NCBI RefSeq assembly: GCF_039524015.1
Contig: NZ_BAAAGF010000001.1
Span: 434,001-498,000, forward strand
DNA length: 64,000 nucleotides
Source: Gaetbulibacter_B jejuensis
Lineage (GTDB): Bacteria > Bacteroidota > Bacteroidia > Flavobacteriales > Flavobacteriaceae
Direction: 5' to 3'
The notes below the pieces were generated by a model. It worked only from the letters and a program-made list of their open reading frames with translations, had not been told where the DNA came from and ran no database searches. This document shows, in pieces, positions 44,487 to 53,019 of the stretch (the first letter of the stretch is position 1; each line of letters opens with the position of its first letter). The translations under genes and the position numbers were made by a program.

Positions 44487-45968
44487 ATGAAATTAAAACA
44501 CTTTTTAAATCTTGAGTGGAAACAATACTTTAGGTCATCGTATTGGCAAAAAAGTATGGCGTTAAATATTTTACTTGTGTTTTTTGCCTTGTACTTTGTA
44601 GTAATGTTTTTGATATTAGGAGTAGCAATTTATCCGATTTTAAAAGACCAATTTCCAGATCAAGACCCATTATTTATAGTTAATAGTTATATTTTTTATT
44701 GGATTATTGTTGATGTACTCATGAGGTTCTTTTTTCAGAAACTACCAGTAATGAGTGTTAAACCTTTATTGACATTGCCTGTTAAACGCAGTAAGGTGGT
44801 AAACTATGTGTTGGGGAAATCTGCTTTTTCTTTTTTCAACTTTTTACCAATGTTTGCCATTATTCCTTTTGGGATAATGCTGTTAATAAACGACTACCCA
44901 ACAGTTTCAGTTATAGTGTGGGTGCTAACCATACTTTGTATAACGCTAATTATTAATTTTCTAAATTTTATTTTAGAAAGTTTTTCAGCTGAAACCGAAT
45001 TGTCTTTTCTTCCGGTAATTGCAATTTCAGGAGGATTATTTGCTTTAAACTATTTCAACATTATTTCGTTTACCGATTTAGTAGCGCAAGCAGTAAATGG
45101 TGTTTACAACAATCCTGTTTTATTGCTAGTTCCGATATTGATTTTGATAGCATTGTATGTTGTAAACTTTAAAATGCTAAGAAAAAAACTGTTTTTAGAT
45201 AGCTCATTAAAATCAAATGTTAAAGAAGTAAATTCTTCTAATTTGGAGTGGACCAGAAAGTTTGGTGACTCAGCACCTTTTATGCAGTTAGATTTACGTT
45301 TAATTTGGAGAAATAAGCGTCCGCGTTCTTCGGTATTTATTTTAATTATTGGATTGTTGTATGGGTTGTTTTTCTATCCAAATCCAACCTATAGCGAAAT
45401 GCCTTGGATTTTTGGTTTTGTAGGCATTTTTGTAACGGGAATTTTCTTAATCAATTTTGGACAATTCGTTCCTGCTTGGGATAGTGGCTATTACAAAATG
45501 TTAATGAGTCAAAATATTCAATACAAACAATACCTTAAATCTAAGTTTAATTTAATGGCTTTTAGTGTGGTTGTTATGCTTGTATTGAGTATTCCTTATG
45601 TGTATTTTGGGTGGAATATTCTGTTAGCACATGTAGCTGCAGCAATATATAACATTGGTGTAAACACACACGTGATTTTATTAGGAGGTTCGTTTAACAG
45701 AAAGAAGATAGACCTCAATCAACGTGCTGCGTTTAATTATCAAGGAACAGGAGCTGTTCAGTGGTTAATTGGGCTTCCGCTTATGCTATTGCCATTAGTC
45801 ATTTTTGGAATTTCTTACTGGTTGACCAACTTTGAAATAGCCTGTTTAATATTAGCACTTATAGGTGTTGTGGGAATTGTTTTCCATCAAAAATTAATGA
45901 AATTAATAGTCGATAAATATTTGGCTTCAAAATATAAAATGATTGACGCATTTAGTCAAGATTCTTAA
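44487..45968 (+). CDS. DUF5687-like ABC transporter permease
   Basis: A 493-residue membrane protein with about 12 helices, starting KLKHFLNLEWKQYFRSSYWQ, a cytoplasmic N-terminus typical of ABC-2-like export permeases. I recognise it as DUF5687. It is followed after 12 bases by an ABC ATPase gene, so the two form an exporter; the substrate is unknown. VMSVKPLLTLPVKRSKVVNY is a likely coupling segment. Confidence 0.85.
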   Translation: MKLKHFLNLEWKQYFRSSYWQKSMALNILLVFFALYFVVMFLILGVAIYPILKDQFPDQDPLFIVNSYIFYWIIVDVLMRFFFQKLPVMSVKPLLTLPVKRSKVVNYVLGKSAFSFFNFLPMFAIIPFGIMLLINDYPTVSVIVWVLTILCITLIINFLNFILESFSAETELSFLPVIAISGGLFALNYFNIISFTDLVAQAVNGVYNNPVLLLVPILILIALYVVNFKMLRKKLFLDSSLKSNVKEVNSSNLEWTRKFGDSAPFMQLDLRLIWRNKRPRSSVFILIIGLLYGLFFYPNPTYSEMPWIFGFVGIFVTGIFLINFGQFVPAWDSGYYKMLMSQNIQYKQYLKSKFNLMAFSVVVMLVLSIPYVYFGWNILLAHVAAAIYNIGVNTHVILLGGSFNRKKIDLNQRAAFNYQGTGAVQWLIGLPLMLLPLVIFGISYWLTNFEIACLILALIGVVGIVFHQKLMKLIVDKYLASKYKMIDAFSQDS

Positions 45969-45980
45969 AAACTAAAAACT

Positions 45981-46688
45981 ATGATTGTAACTTCTAATCT
46001 TTCAAAATCTTACGGTAGCAAATCTGTTTTAAACATTGCTGATTTAAATATTCCAAAAGGTCAAAGTTTTGGTTTGGTTGGTAATAATGGTGCAGGTAAA
46101 ACCACATATTTCAGTTTGCTATTAGATTTAATTCAACCTACTACAGGCTACATAAAAAACAATAATATAAAAGTAAATGAAAGCGAAGACTGGAAGCCTT
46201 TTACTTCGGCATTTATTGATGAAAGTTTTTTAATAGGCTACCTAACACCAGAAGAATACTTTTATTTTATTGGCGAACTTCGTGGTCAAAACAAAGCCGA
46301 TGTTGATGCTTTGGTGGCACAATTTGAAGACTTCTTTCATGGTGAAATACTTAACCAAAAGAAATACTTAAGAGACCTTAGTAAAGGAAACCAAAAGAAA
46401 GCTGGTATTGTTGCTGCTTTAATAGGCAATCCAGAAGTTATTATCTTAGATGAACCTTTTGCAAACCTTGACCCAACAACACAAATAAGACTAAAAGCTA
46501 TAGTTAAAAACCTAGCCGAAAAACAAGGTATTACGGTTTTAATCTCTAGTCATGATTTACTTCATGTTACCGATGTTTGCGAACGTATAGTTGTACTCGA
46601 AAAAGGAGAAGTAGTGAAAGACTTAGTTACTAGTGAAGCCACATTAAAAGAGCTGGAAGCACATTTCTCGGGTTCGGAAACCGTTTAA
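45981..46688 (+). CDS. ABC transporter ATP-binding protein
   Basis: A 235-residue ATPase: Walker A GNNGAGKTT (about 36-44), signature LSKGNQKKAGIVAAL, Walker B VIILDEPFANLD and the switch His in SSHD are intact. It is the partner of the DUF5687 permease just upstream. The type resembles export ATPases of the ABC-2 group. Confidence 0.94.
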   Translation: MIVTSNLSKSYGSKSVLNIADLNIPKGQSFGLVGNNGAGKTTYFSLLLDLIQPTTGYIKNNNIKVNESEDWKPFTSAFIDESFLIGYLTPEEYFYFIGELRGQNKADVDALVAQFEDFFHGEILNQKKYLRDLSKGNQKKAGIVAALIGNPEVIILDEPFANLDPTTQIRLKAIVKNLAEKQGITVLISSHDLLHVTDVCERIVVLEKGEVVKDLVTSEATLKELEAHFSGSETV

Positions 46689-46793
46689 AAACCGTCCGTT
46701 TTTTCAATATAATTCAAAAAGATGCTTATTTTTACAGCAATACATAATATATGTAGCTGTTTTTAGTTATCTATAAACCAAATACAACCAACG

Positions 46794-49337
46794 TTGAACA
46801 CATCTTTTAGAACTATATTGATCCTATGTTGTGCAGTATTACTTGTAACATCTTGTTCTCGTAAAAAAAATAAGTTTTTAAACAGAAACTTTCATGCACT
46901 AGGAACAAAGTACAATATTCTTTACAATGGTGACATCGCTCTAGAAAAAGGTAGAGAAAGTGTCGATAATGCTTTTACTGATAATTATTGGGAGCTCCTT
47001 CAGGTAGAACGTATGGAAGACCTTGAAGAAGTGGTGCTTCCTGGTCAATCTAAAAATCAGGATTTTGAACGTGCCGAAGAAAAAGCCATAAAGGCAATTC
47101 AAAAACACGGAATGAATATTCAAGGAAAAGAATACAATCCGCAAATTGATGAAGCATATTTATTGCTAGGAAAAGCAAGATATTTTGATCAGCGTTTTGT
47201 ACCTGCATTAGAAGCCTTTAATTATATTCTCTACAAGTATCCTGCTAGTGATAAAATCAATACTGCAAAAATATGGCGCGAAAAGGCTAACATAAGGTTA
47301 GAAAACAATGAGCTAGCAATAAAAAACCTTAAACGCCTTTTAGAACAAGAAGAATTAGAAGACCAAGATTTAGCTGATGCTAATGCAATACTTGGGCAAG
47401 CTTACATAAACATTAAAGCTAAAGACAGTGCTTTAACAAGGTTGAATTTAGCAGCTGAAATAGCAAAAAAACACAACGAAAAAGCACGTTACAGTTACAT
47501 TGTAGGGCAGTTATATAATGAATTTGGAAAAAAGGATAGTGCAAACTTAGCCTTTGACAAAATCATTGATATGCACAGGAAAATTCCAAGACCGTATTAC
47601 ATAAATGCGCATTTGGAAAAAATAAAGAATTTTGATGCTAACGAAGGAAATGTATTAGAGTTTGAAGAGTATTTGGTCGACTTAGAAGAAAACAGAGAAA
47701 ACAGGCCTTTTTTAGATAAAATCTATTATTATATTGGTGAGTATTACAGAGGAAAAACTTCTGATAGTATTGCAGAATCCTACTATAATAAATCGCTTAG
47801 AACCAACAGTCAAGACAAGCAGCTAAAAGCATTTGATTATTCCATTTTAGGAGACATGAGTTTCGATAGAGCAGAGTATAGTATTGCAGGAGCATATTAT
47901 GACAGCACCATGAATAATATGGTATTAAACTCTAAACCTTACAGAATTATTAAACGTAAGAGAGATAACCTTGAAGACGTTATTAATTACGAAGATATTG
48001 CGCAACGCAATGACAGTATTCTGGATTTAGTAAATATGTCTGACGAAGATAGACTAGTACTTTTTAAGGCATTTACTGATGACTTAAAAGCTAAAGCAGA
48101 GGAAGAAGCCGAAAGAAAAGAAATTGCTGAACGAAAATTATCTGCAGCAGCAGCTTCAAACGATCTTAATTCAAAATCATCAAACAGCAAGTTTGCAACA
48201 AATAAAAGTGGAGGAGAAACTTTTTACTTTTACAATTCCACAACTGTGGCTTATGGAAAAAGTGAGTTTGCAAAAACTTGGGGAGACCGAACACTTAAAG
48301 ATAATTGGAGATTATCAGCAGGAATTGGCGCATCAACAACTTCGCAACAAAATATCGACATAACTCAAGGCGCTTCAGAAGAAGAAATTTACAATCCTGA
48401 GTTTTACATTGCTAAAATTCCAACCGATCAAAAAGTATTAGATAGTTTAGCTAAGGAACGCAATTTTGCATACTATCAATTAGGAATAATCTATAAAGAA
48501 AAGTTCAAGGAATATGTATTAGCAAAAGACAAGCTTCAACAATTGCTGAAAAACAATCCTGAAGAACGATTGATTTTACCTTCTAAGTATAATTTATATA
48601 AAATTTACGAAGAGCTAAATTTAAACGATGAAGCCGAAATAGCTAAAAACGATATTATTGCTAATTATCCTGACTCTAGATATGCTGAAATACTGCTGAA
48701 TCCGCAGTCAGAATTTTCAAAAGACGAGAATAGTCCTGAAAGTTTATATGAGAGCCTTTATCAATTATTTACAGAACAAGAATATGCTGAGGTCATCAGT
48801 GGCTGTGAAGAGAATATAAAGCTTTTTGAAGGCGATATTATAGTGCCTAAGTTTGAATTACTTAAAGCATCTGCAAGAGGTAGGCTTTATGGATTTGAAG
48901 CTTATAAAGAAGGAGTAAATTATGTATCGCTTAATTATCCAAATTCCGAAGAAGGAAAACAAGCGCAAGAAATAATGACCAAAGTAATTCCTGTGCTGTC
49001 TAAAAAGGAGTTTGTAGATAATGCAACAGCTAAAAACTTTAATGTAATTTACAAGTTTAATGCCGATGAGGACATTAAGGAGTTTGTTGAAAAACTCAAC
49101 AAGGCTGTGTCAAATATTAGTTATTTTGATTTAACCACATCAGTTGATGTTTATGATGAAAATACTAAATTTGTAGTAGTTCATGGTTTAAAAAGCGTTG
49201 AAGGAGCTTCAGGTTTTGCCGAAATACTTGAAGAAAACAAGCATAAAATTGTAAAAGAGCACTTTGCAATATCTTCGCCTAACTATGCCATAGTACAAAT
49301 GCACAAAAACATAAATGAATACCTAGAATCTCAATAA
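46794..49337 (+). CDS. sprE: Type IX secretion/gliding lipoprotein SprE/PorW
   Basis: An 847-residue lipoprotein: signal segment ILCCAVLLVTSC with the lipobox Cys about 21, then RKKNKFLNRNFHALGTKYN, characteristic of SprE/PorW. TPR-like helical repeats cover most of the chain (for example around residues 119-290 and 555-640), with a low-complexity Ala/Ser/Asn linker near 440-470. In Flavobacterium SprE is needed for the type IX secretion system and gliding. The start is TTG; no ATG lies before the signal peptide. It precedes a bactofilin gene by 10 bases. Confidence 0.9.
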   Translation: MNTSFRTILILCCAVLLVTSCSRKKNKFLNRNFHALGTKYNILYNGDIALEKGRESVDNAFTDNYWELLQVERMEDLEEVVLPGQSKNQDFERAEEKAIKAIQKHGMNIQGKEYNPQIDEAYLLLGKARYFDQRFVPALEAFNYILYKYPASDKINTAKIWREKANIRLENNELAIKNLKRLLEQEELEDQDLADANAILGQAYINIKAKDSALTRLNLAAEIAKKHNEKARYSYIVGQLYNEFGKKDSANLAFDKIIDMHRKIPRPYYINAHLEKIKNFDANEGNVLEFEEYLVDLEENRENRPFLDKIYYYIGEYYRGKTSDSIAESYYNKSLRTNSQDKQLKAFDYSILGDMSFDRAEYSIAGAYYDSTMNNMVLNSKPYRIIKRKRDNLEDVINYEDIAQRNDSILDLVNMSDEDRLVLFKAFTDDLKAKAEEEAERKEIAERKLSAAAASNDLNSKSSNSKFATNKSGGETFYFYNSTTVAYGKSEFAKTWGDRTLKDNWRLSAGIGASTTSQQNIDITQGASEEEIYNPEFYIAKIPTDQKVLDSLAKERNFAYYQLGIIYKEKFKEYVLAKDKLQQLLKNNPEERLILPSKYNLYKIYEELNLNDEAEIAKNDIIANYPDSRYAEILLNPQSEFSKDENSPESLYESLYQLFTEQEYAEVISGCEENIKLFEGDIIVPKFELLKASARGRLYGFEAYKEGVNYVSLNYPNSEEGKQAQEIMTKVIPVLSKKEFVDNATAKNFNVIYKFNADEDIKEFVEKLNKAVSNISYFDLTTSVDVYDENTKFVVVHGLKSVEGASGFAEILEENKHKIVKEHFAISSPNYAIVQMHKNINEYLESQ

Positions 49338-49347
49338 AATTCAACCT

Positions 49348-49782
49348 ATGTTTTCGGATCAAAAAAGAGGAAGGATGGCAACAGAAACAATTTCACAACA
49401 AAATAGCATTGCTAAAGGCACCACAATTACAGGTGATATTATTAGCGATGGTGACTTTAGGATTGAAGGTACTGTTCAGGGTAATATTAAAACACCTGGT
49501 AAAGTTGTAATAGGAAGAACAGGAGTTATCAATGGAACTCTAAAAAGTTCTAATGCAGATATTGAAGGGAAATTTTCAGGAAAGCTTATTCTTTCAGACA
49601 CCTTATCATTAAAATCCTCTGCTTTTGTAGAAGGTGAAGTTGAGGTTGGTAAACTTGCTGTAGAACCTGGAGCTACTTTTAATGCTACATGTGCAATGAA
49701 AGGAGCAATTAAAGAATTAAGTAAAGGTGGCGAGTTACAACGACCAGCACAAGAAAAGCAAGGACAAGGGCAATCAGCTTAA
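49348..49782 (+). CDS. Bactofilin (polymer-forming cytoskeletal protein)
   Basis: A 144-residue protein with the bactofilin beta-helix core: TTITGDIISDGDFRIEGTVQ, KVVIGRTGVINGTL, DIEGKFSG and VEGEVEVGKLAVEPGATF. Bactofilins polymerise into membrane-linked filaments that influence cell shape. The ATG used gives a nine-residue leader before a second ATG (MATETISQQ), which may be the true start. The 3' end overlaps the next gene by 56 bases. Confidence 0.93.
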   Translation: MFSDQKRGRMATETISQQNSIAKGTTITGDIISDGDFRIEGTVQGNIKTPGKVVIGRTGVINGTLKSSNADIEGKFSGKLILSDTLSLKSSAFVEGEVEVGKLAVEPGATFNATCAMKGAIKELSKGGELQRPAQEKQGQGQSA

Positions 49783-49999
49783 TGCTTATGCTAAACTTTC
49801 AGGTTTAGTTATTCAAATGGCTGCTATTATTGCAATAGGAACTTTTTGTGGTGTCAAACTCGACGAAAAATTCCCAAACGAACACAACCTTTATACAATT
49901 GTATTATCATTTGTATCTGTAATTGTATCAATTGTTTTTGTAATAAGACGTATTATTGCAATACTCAAAAGACAATTAAGTTATGAATTCAGCTTTTAA
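49727..49999 (+). CDS. AtpZ/AtpI family protein
   Basis: A 90-residue protein with two membrane helices (about 25-43 and 55-74) and the motif YAKLSGLVIQMAAIIAIGTFCG, then GVKLDEKFP, as in AtpZ/AtpI-type proteins encoded at the head of ATP synthase operons. They are thought to aid c-ring assembly or Mg/Ca transport. The start is GTG inside the bactofilin gene; no ATG exists before the first helix, so the 56-base overlap seems real. Confidence 0.82.
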   Translation: MASYNDQHKKSKDKGNQLNAYAKLSGLVIQMAAIIAIGTFCGVKLDEKFPNEHNLYTIVLSFVSVIVSIVFVIRRIIAILKRQLSYEFSF

Positions 50000-50384
50000 A
50001 TCTAGGCAACTTTCTTTTTTAGTACAAAACATAATTTTTACGCTAGTACTTTTTGGGTTACATAGCTATCTATTATCATATTTTGCAACAGACATTTCTT
50101 TTTTCTTCCCTGTTTGGCAAATCTATGTATTTCATTTTGTTATCACTACGTTGCTTTATACAGTAATAAACTATAAATACTCTAGTGGAAAGACTGAGGT
50201 TTTTAATGTGTTTATGATGAGTACATTTTTAAAAATGATATTAGCCATTGTGTTTTTATTACCTCTTCTGCTTTCTGATAAAGAGAATAGACAACCCGAT
50301 GTTTTCAATTTCTTTATTCCTTACTTTCTGTATTTATTTTTTGAAGTATTTTCACTTACAAAGTTTCTTCAGAAAACCCCTTAA
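49983..50384 (+). CDS. DUF6168-like small membrane protein
   Basis: A 133-residue protein with four membrane helices, overlapping the AtpZ-like gene by 17 bases. I recall this as DUF6168, found just before atpB in Flavobacteriaceae. By position and topology it could be the counterpart of AtpI, but the sequence gives no direct support for a function. Confidence 0.72.
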   Translation: MNSAFKSRQLSFLVQNIIFTLVLFGLHSYLLSYFATDISFFFPVWQIYVFHFVITTLLYTVINYKYSSGKTEVFNVFMMSTFLKMILAIVFLLPLLLSDKENRQPDVFNFFIPYFLYLFFEVFSLTKFLQKTP

Positions 50385-50438
50385 AAATGAGTTGTTTCGC
50401 CGAAAAAATCTAGGGTTTAAATAATCCTTAAAATAGTG

Positions 50439-50469
50439 TTGGACAATTAATATAATGTACGTACATTTG
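50439..50469 (+). promoter_or_regulatory. Promoter of the ATP synthase operon (TTG-N20-TACATTTG)
   Basis: TTG at 50439-50441 and TACATTTG at 50462-50469 with a 20-base spacer: the best complete promoter in the window. A perfect 14-base palindrome (AATGTAC / GTACATT, 50454-50467) overlaps the -7 box. The predicted leader before atpB is about 30 bases. Confidence 0.68.
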
Positions 50470-50507
50470 CACGGAATTTAAAGCAAGGTATTTTTAAGTA
50501 ATACACA

Positions 50508-51590
50508 ATGACATTAAACACCTTTAAAAGCGCACTATTTTCTGTTCTGTTTTTAACCGTATCATTTTTTGGTTATGCTTCAGAAGATGCTCATTCTGAG
50601 AACAAAGAGGAATTCAATCCTAAAGAGATGATTTTGCATCACGTAAAAGACGCTTACGGTATGCACATCATAGATATCAATGGACACCCAATTTCTATCC
50701 CACTTCCTATTATACTTTATACTGATAGTGGATTAACAACATTTATGTCTTCAGAGTTTCACCACGATTATAATGGAGAAGTAGTTGTTGAAAAAGATGG
50801 GCAACGTTTTGTAAATGTTCATGAAAAAATTTACCGATTAAATGATGGTGAAACAACAGTAAAATACGATGCAGAACATCATCCTATTAATGCTGAACGT
50901 CCTTGGGATTTTTCAATAACAAGAAACGTTTTTATGATGTGGGTTTCAGTTATTGTATTGCTTTTCATTTTCCTTACTACTGCAAAACAGTACAAAAAAT
51001 CAGGTAACTACGTGCCAAAAGGAATTGCAAGTTTCATGGAGCCTCTTATTGTATTTGTAAGAGACGAGATTGCAAAACCTATGATTGGTGAGCACAAGTA
51101 CAAGCGTTTTATGCCATACTTGTTAACTGTATTTTTCTTTATATGGATTAACAACATTTTCGGTTTAATTCCAATTTTAAATGGTGCTAACCTTAGTGGT
51201 AACATTGCGTTTACGTTCTCTTTAGCATTTTGTACATTTTTAATAACAACATTTAGCGGAAACAAACATTACTGGAAACATATTTTCTGGATGCCTGGTG
51301 TACCAGTGCCAATGAAAATATTTTTAATGCCTATTGAAATTGTAGGTATGTTCGTAAAACCAATTTCATTAATGATTCGTTTGTTTGCAAACATTACTGC
51401 TGGTCACATTATTATACTAGCTTTAATGTCGTTAATATTCATTTTTGAAACCATTGCTGTTGCACCAGTATCTATAGCGTTCTCATTATTTATTGGGATT
51501 ATAGAAATTGTAGTAACTGCAATACAAGCATATATTTTTACAGTATTATCAGCGCTATACTTTGGTATGGCAACAGAAGAAGCACATTAA
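50508..51590 (+). CDS. atpB: F0F1 ATP synthase subunit a
   Basis: The 360-residue stator channel subunit. It has an N-terminal signal-like helix and a long histidine-rich extension (EDAHSENKE, HHVKDAYGMH) before five membrane helices, as usual in Bacteroidota. The essential arginine is in SLMIRLFANITAGH. It begins the atpB-E-F-H-A-G run. Confidence 0.95.
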   Translation: MTLNTFKSALFSVLFLTVSFFGYASEDAHSENKEEFNPKEMILHHVKDAYGMHIIDINGHPISIPLPIILYTDSGLTTFMSSEFHHDYNGEVVVEKDGQRFVNVHEKIYRLNDGETTVKYDAEHHPINAERPWDFSITRNVFMMWVSVIVLLFIFLTTAKQYKKSGNYVPKGIASFMEPLIVFVRDEIAKPMIGEHKYKRFMPYLLTVFFFIWINNIFGLIPILNGANLSGNIAFTFSLAFCTFLITTFSGNKHYWKHIFWMPGVPVPMKIFLMPIEIVGMFVKPISLMIRLFANITAGHIIILALMSLIFIFETIAVAPVSIAFSLFIGIIEIVVTAIQAYIFTVLSALYFGMATEEAH

Positions 51591-51609
51591 TTAATTTAAA
51601 TTTTATATT

Positions 51610-51816
51610 ATGACTATTACAGGAATCGCAGCAATTGGAGCTGGTTTAGCAGCAATTGGAGCTGGAATGGGAATTGGAAGAATCGGTGGATCAGCTATGG
51701 ATGCTATGGCTCGTCAACCAGAAATCCAAGGAAAAATCCAAACTTCAGCACTAATCTTAGCAGCCTTCGTAGAAGCAGTAGCTTTATTTGGTGTTGTTGC
51801 AGCATTAATCGTTTAA
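51610..51816 (+). CDS. atpE: F0F1 ATP synthase subunit c
   Basis: A 68-residue hairpin of two helices. The conserved polar loop is ARQPEIQGK and the ion-binding carboxylate is Glu in AAFVEAVALFG. The first helix has the glycine-rich AIGAGMGIG pattern and no Gln typical of sodium-binding c subunits, so it is probably proton-coupled. A strong hairpin follows the gene. Confidence 0.96.
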   Translation: MTITGIAAIGAGLAAIGAGMGIGRIGGSAMDAMARQPEIQGKIQTSALILAAFVEAVALFGVVAALIV

Positions 51817-51827
51817 TGATTAACAAG

Positions 51828-51864
51828 AAACTACAAAAGTAGCGGTTGGCTGCTTTTGTAGTTT
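51828..51864 (+). promoter_or_regulatory. Hairpin between atpE and atpF
   Basis: A 12-bp perfect stem AAACTACAAAAG / CTTTTGTAGTTT around a short GC-containing loop, followed by a T/A-rich run. It lies just after the c-subunit gene, which is needed in many copies per complex; the hairpin may stabilise the upstream mRNA or cause partial termination. Confidence 0.65.
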
Positions 51865-51897
51865 ATTTTAAAATTTAAGTTATAAAGACATAAAACC

Positions 51898-52392
51898 ATG
51901 GATTTAATAAAACCAGATTTTGGACTCGTATTTTGGTCGTTAATTACATTTGTAATTTTACTTTTTGTTTTAAGAAAATTTGCTTGGAAACCTATTCTTG
52001 GTGCAGTAGAAGATAGAGAAGAAGGTATCAAAAGCGCTTTAGCATCAGCTGAAAACGCTCGTAAGGAAATGGAAAACCTTAAAGCAGATAATGAGCGCAT
52101 CTTACAAGAAGCTCGTAGCGAACGTGAAGCTTTGTTAAAAGAAGCACGTGAGATTAAAGCCAAAATTATTGCAGATGCTGAAGAAGATGCACAAGCTAAG
52201 GCTAGCAAAATGATTGAGCAAGCACAAGCTGCAATTGAAAGCGAAAAGAAAGCTGCAATGGCAGAGCTTAAAAACCATGTTGCAGGTTTATCATTAGAAA
52301 TTGCAGAAAAAGTAGTTCGTGAAGAACTATCTAACAAAGACAAACAATTACAGTTAGTTGAGTCTATGTTAGGTGAAGCAACATTAAACTAA
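51898..52392 (+). CDS. atpF: F0F1 ATP synthase subunit b
   Basis: A 164-residue protein with one N-terminal membrane helix (FGLVFWSLITFVILLFVLRKF) and a long charged coiled coil, the peripheral stalk. KPILGAVEDREEGIKSALASAE is the standard post-helix segment. An open frame covering it on the other strand is a composition artefact. Confidence 0.96.
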   Translation: MDLIKPDFGLVFWSLITFVILLFVLRKFAWKPILGAVEDREEGIKSALASAENARKEMENLKADNERILQEARSEREALLKEAREIKAKIIADAEEDAQAKASKMIEQAQAAIESEKKAAMAELKNHVAGLSLEIAEKVVREELSNKDKQLQLVESMLGEATLN

Positions 52393-52453
52393 AACAAGTA
52401 TTAACTAAACAATAAAAGTCCTTTCCTTAAAAAAAGGGTTTAGTATTAGGAAA

Positions 52454-52990
52454 ATGGCAGGAGCAAGAGCAGCAGTACGTTACGCAAAAGCAGTTTTAAG
52501 CTTAGCATCAGATCAAAACACAGCAGATGCTGTAAATAATGATATGAAGCTTATAGTAAACACTATTGCAGAAAACAAAGATTTAAGCAACATGCTTCAA
52601 AGTCCTATTGTAAGGTCTTCGGTAAAAAAAGAAGTATTGTTAGAGGTGTTTAAAAACACAAACTCAGTTACAAGTAATTTAATTGATACACTGATTGCTA
52701 ACAAAAGAATTTCTCTTATAGGCGAAACAGCTTCTAAATACAATCAGTTATACGACGAGTTAAAAGGAACACAAGTTGCAAAAGTTACAACTGCTGTACC
52801 TATTACTGATGATTTAAAAGTAAAAGTTTTAGCTAAAGTAAAAGAACTTACAGGAAAAGAAGTTGAAGTTGAAAATATTGTAGATGAAAGCATTTTAGGT
52901 GGTTTTGTCTTACGTGTTGGAGACATTCAATACAATGCAAGTATTGCAAATAAATTAAACAAACTAAAAAGAGAATTTACATTAAACTAA
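52454..52990 (+). CDS. atpH: F0F1 ATP synthase subunit delta
   Basis: A 178-residue protein, N-terminal ARAAVRYAKAVLSLA and C-terminal VDESILGGFVLRVGD, which together mark the OSCP/delta subunit connecting F1 to the stalk. It lies between atpF and atpA in the standard order. Confidence 0.95.
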   Translation: MAGARAAVRYAKAVLSLASDQNTADAVNNDMKLIVNTIAENKDLSNMLQSPIVRSSVKKEVLLEVFKNTNSVTSNLIDTLIANKRISLIGETASKYNQLYDELKGTQVAKVTTAVPITDDLKVKVLAKVKELTGKEVEVENIVDESILGGFVLRVGDIQYNASIANKLNKLKREFTLN

Positions 52991-53019
52991 AGATAGTTTT
53001 ATCTTAAATAAATAATAAG

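Noticed and set aside
51831..52343. Long open frame on the minus strand across atpF (170 codons)
   Set aside because: It is antisense to the whole of atpF, rich in Ser, Ala and Leu, and has no domain pattern. It results from the biased codons of the coiled coil.
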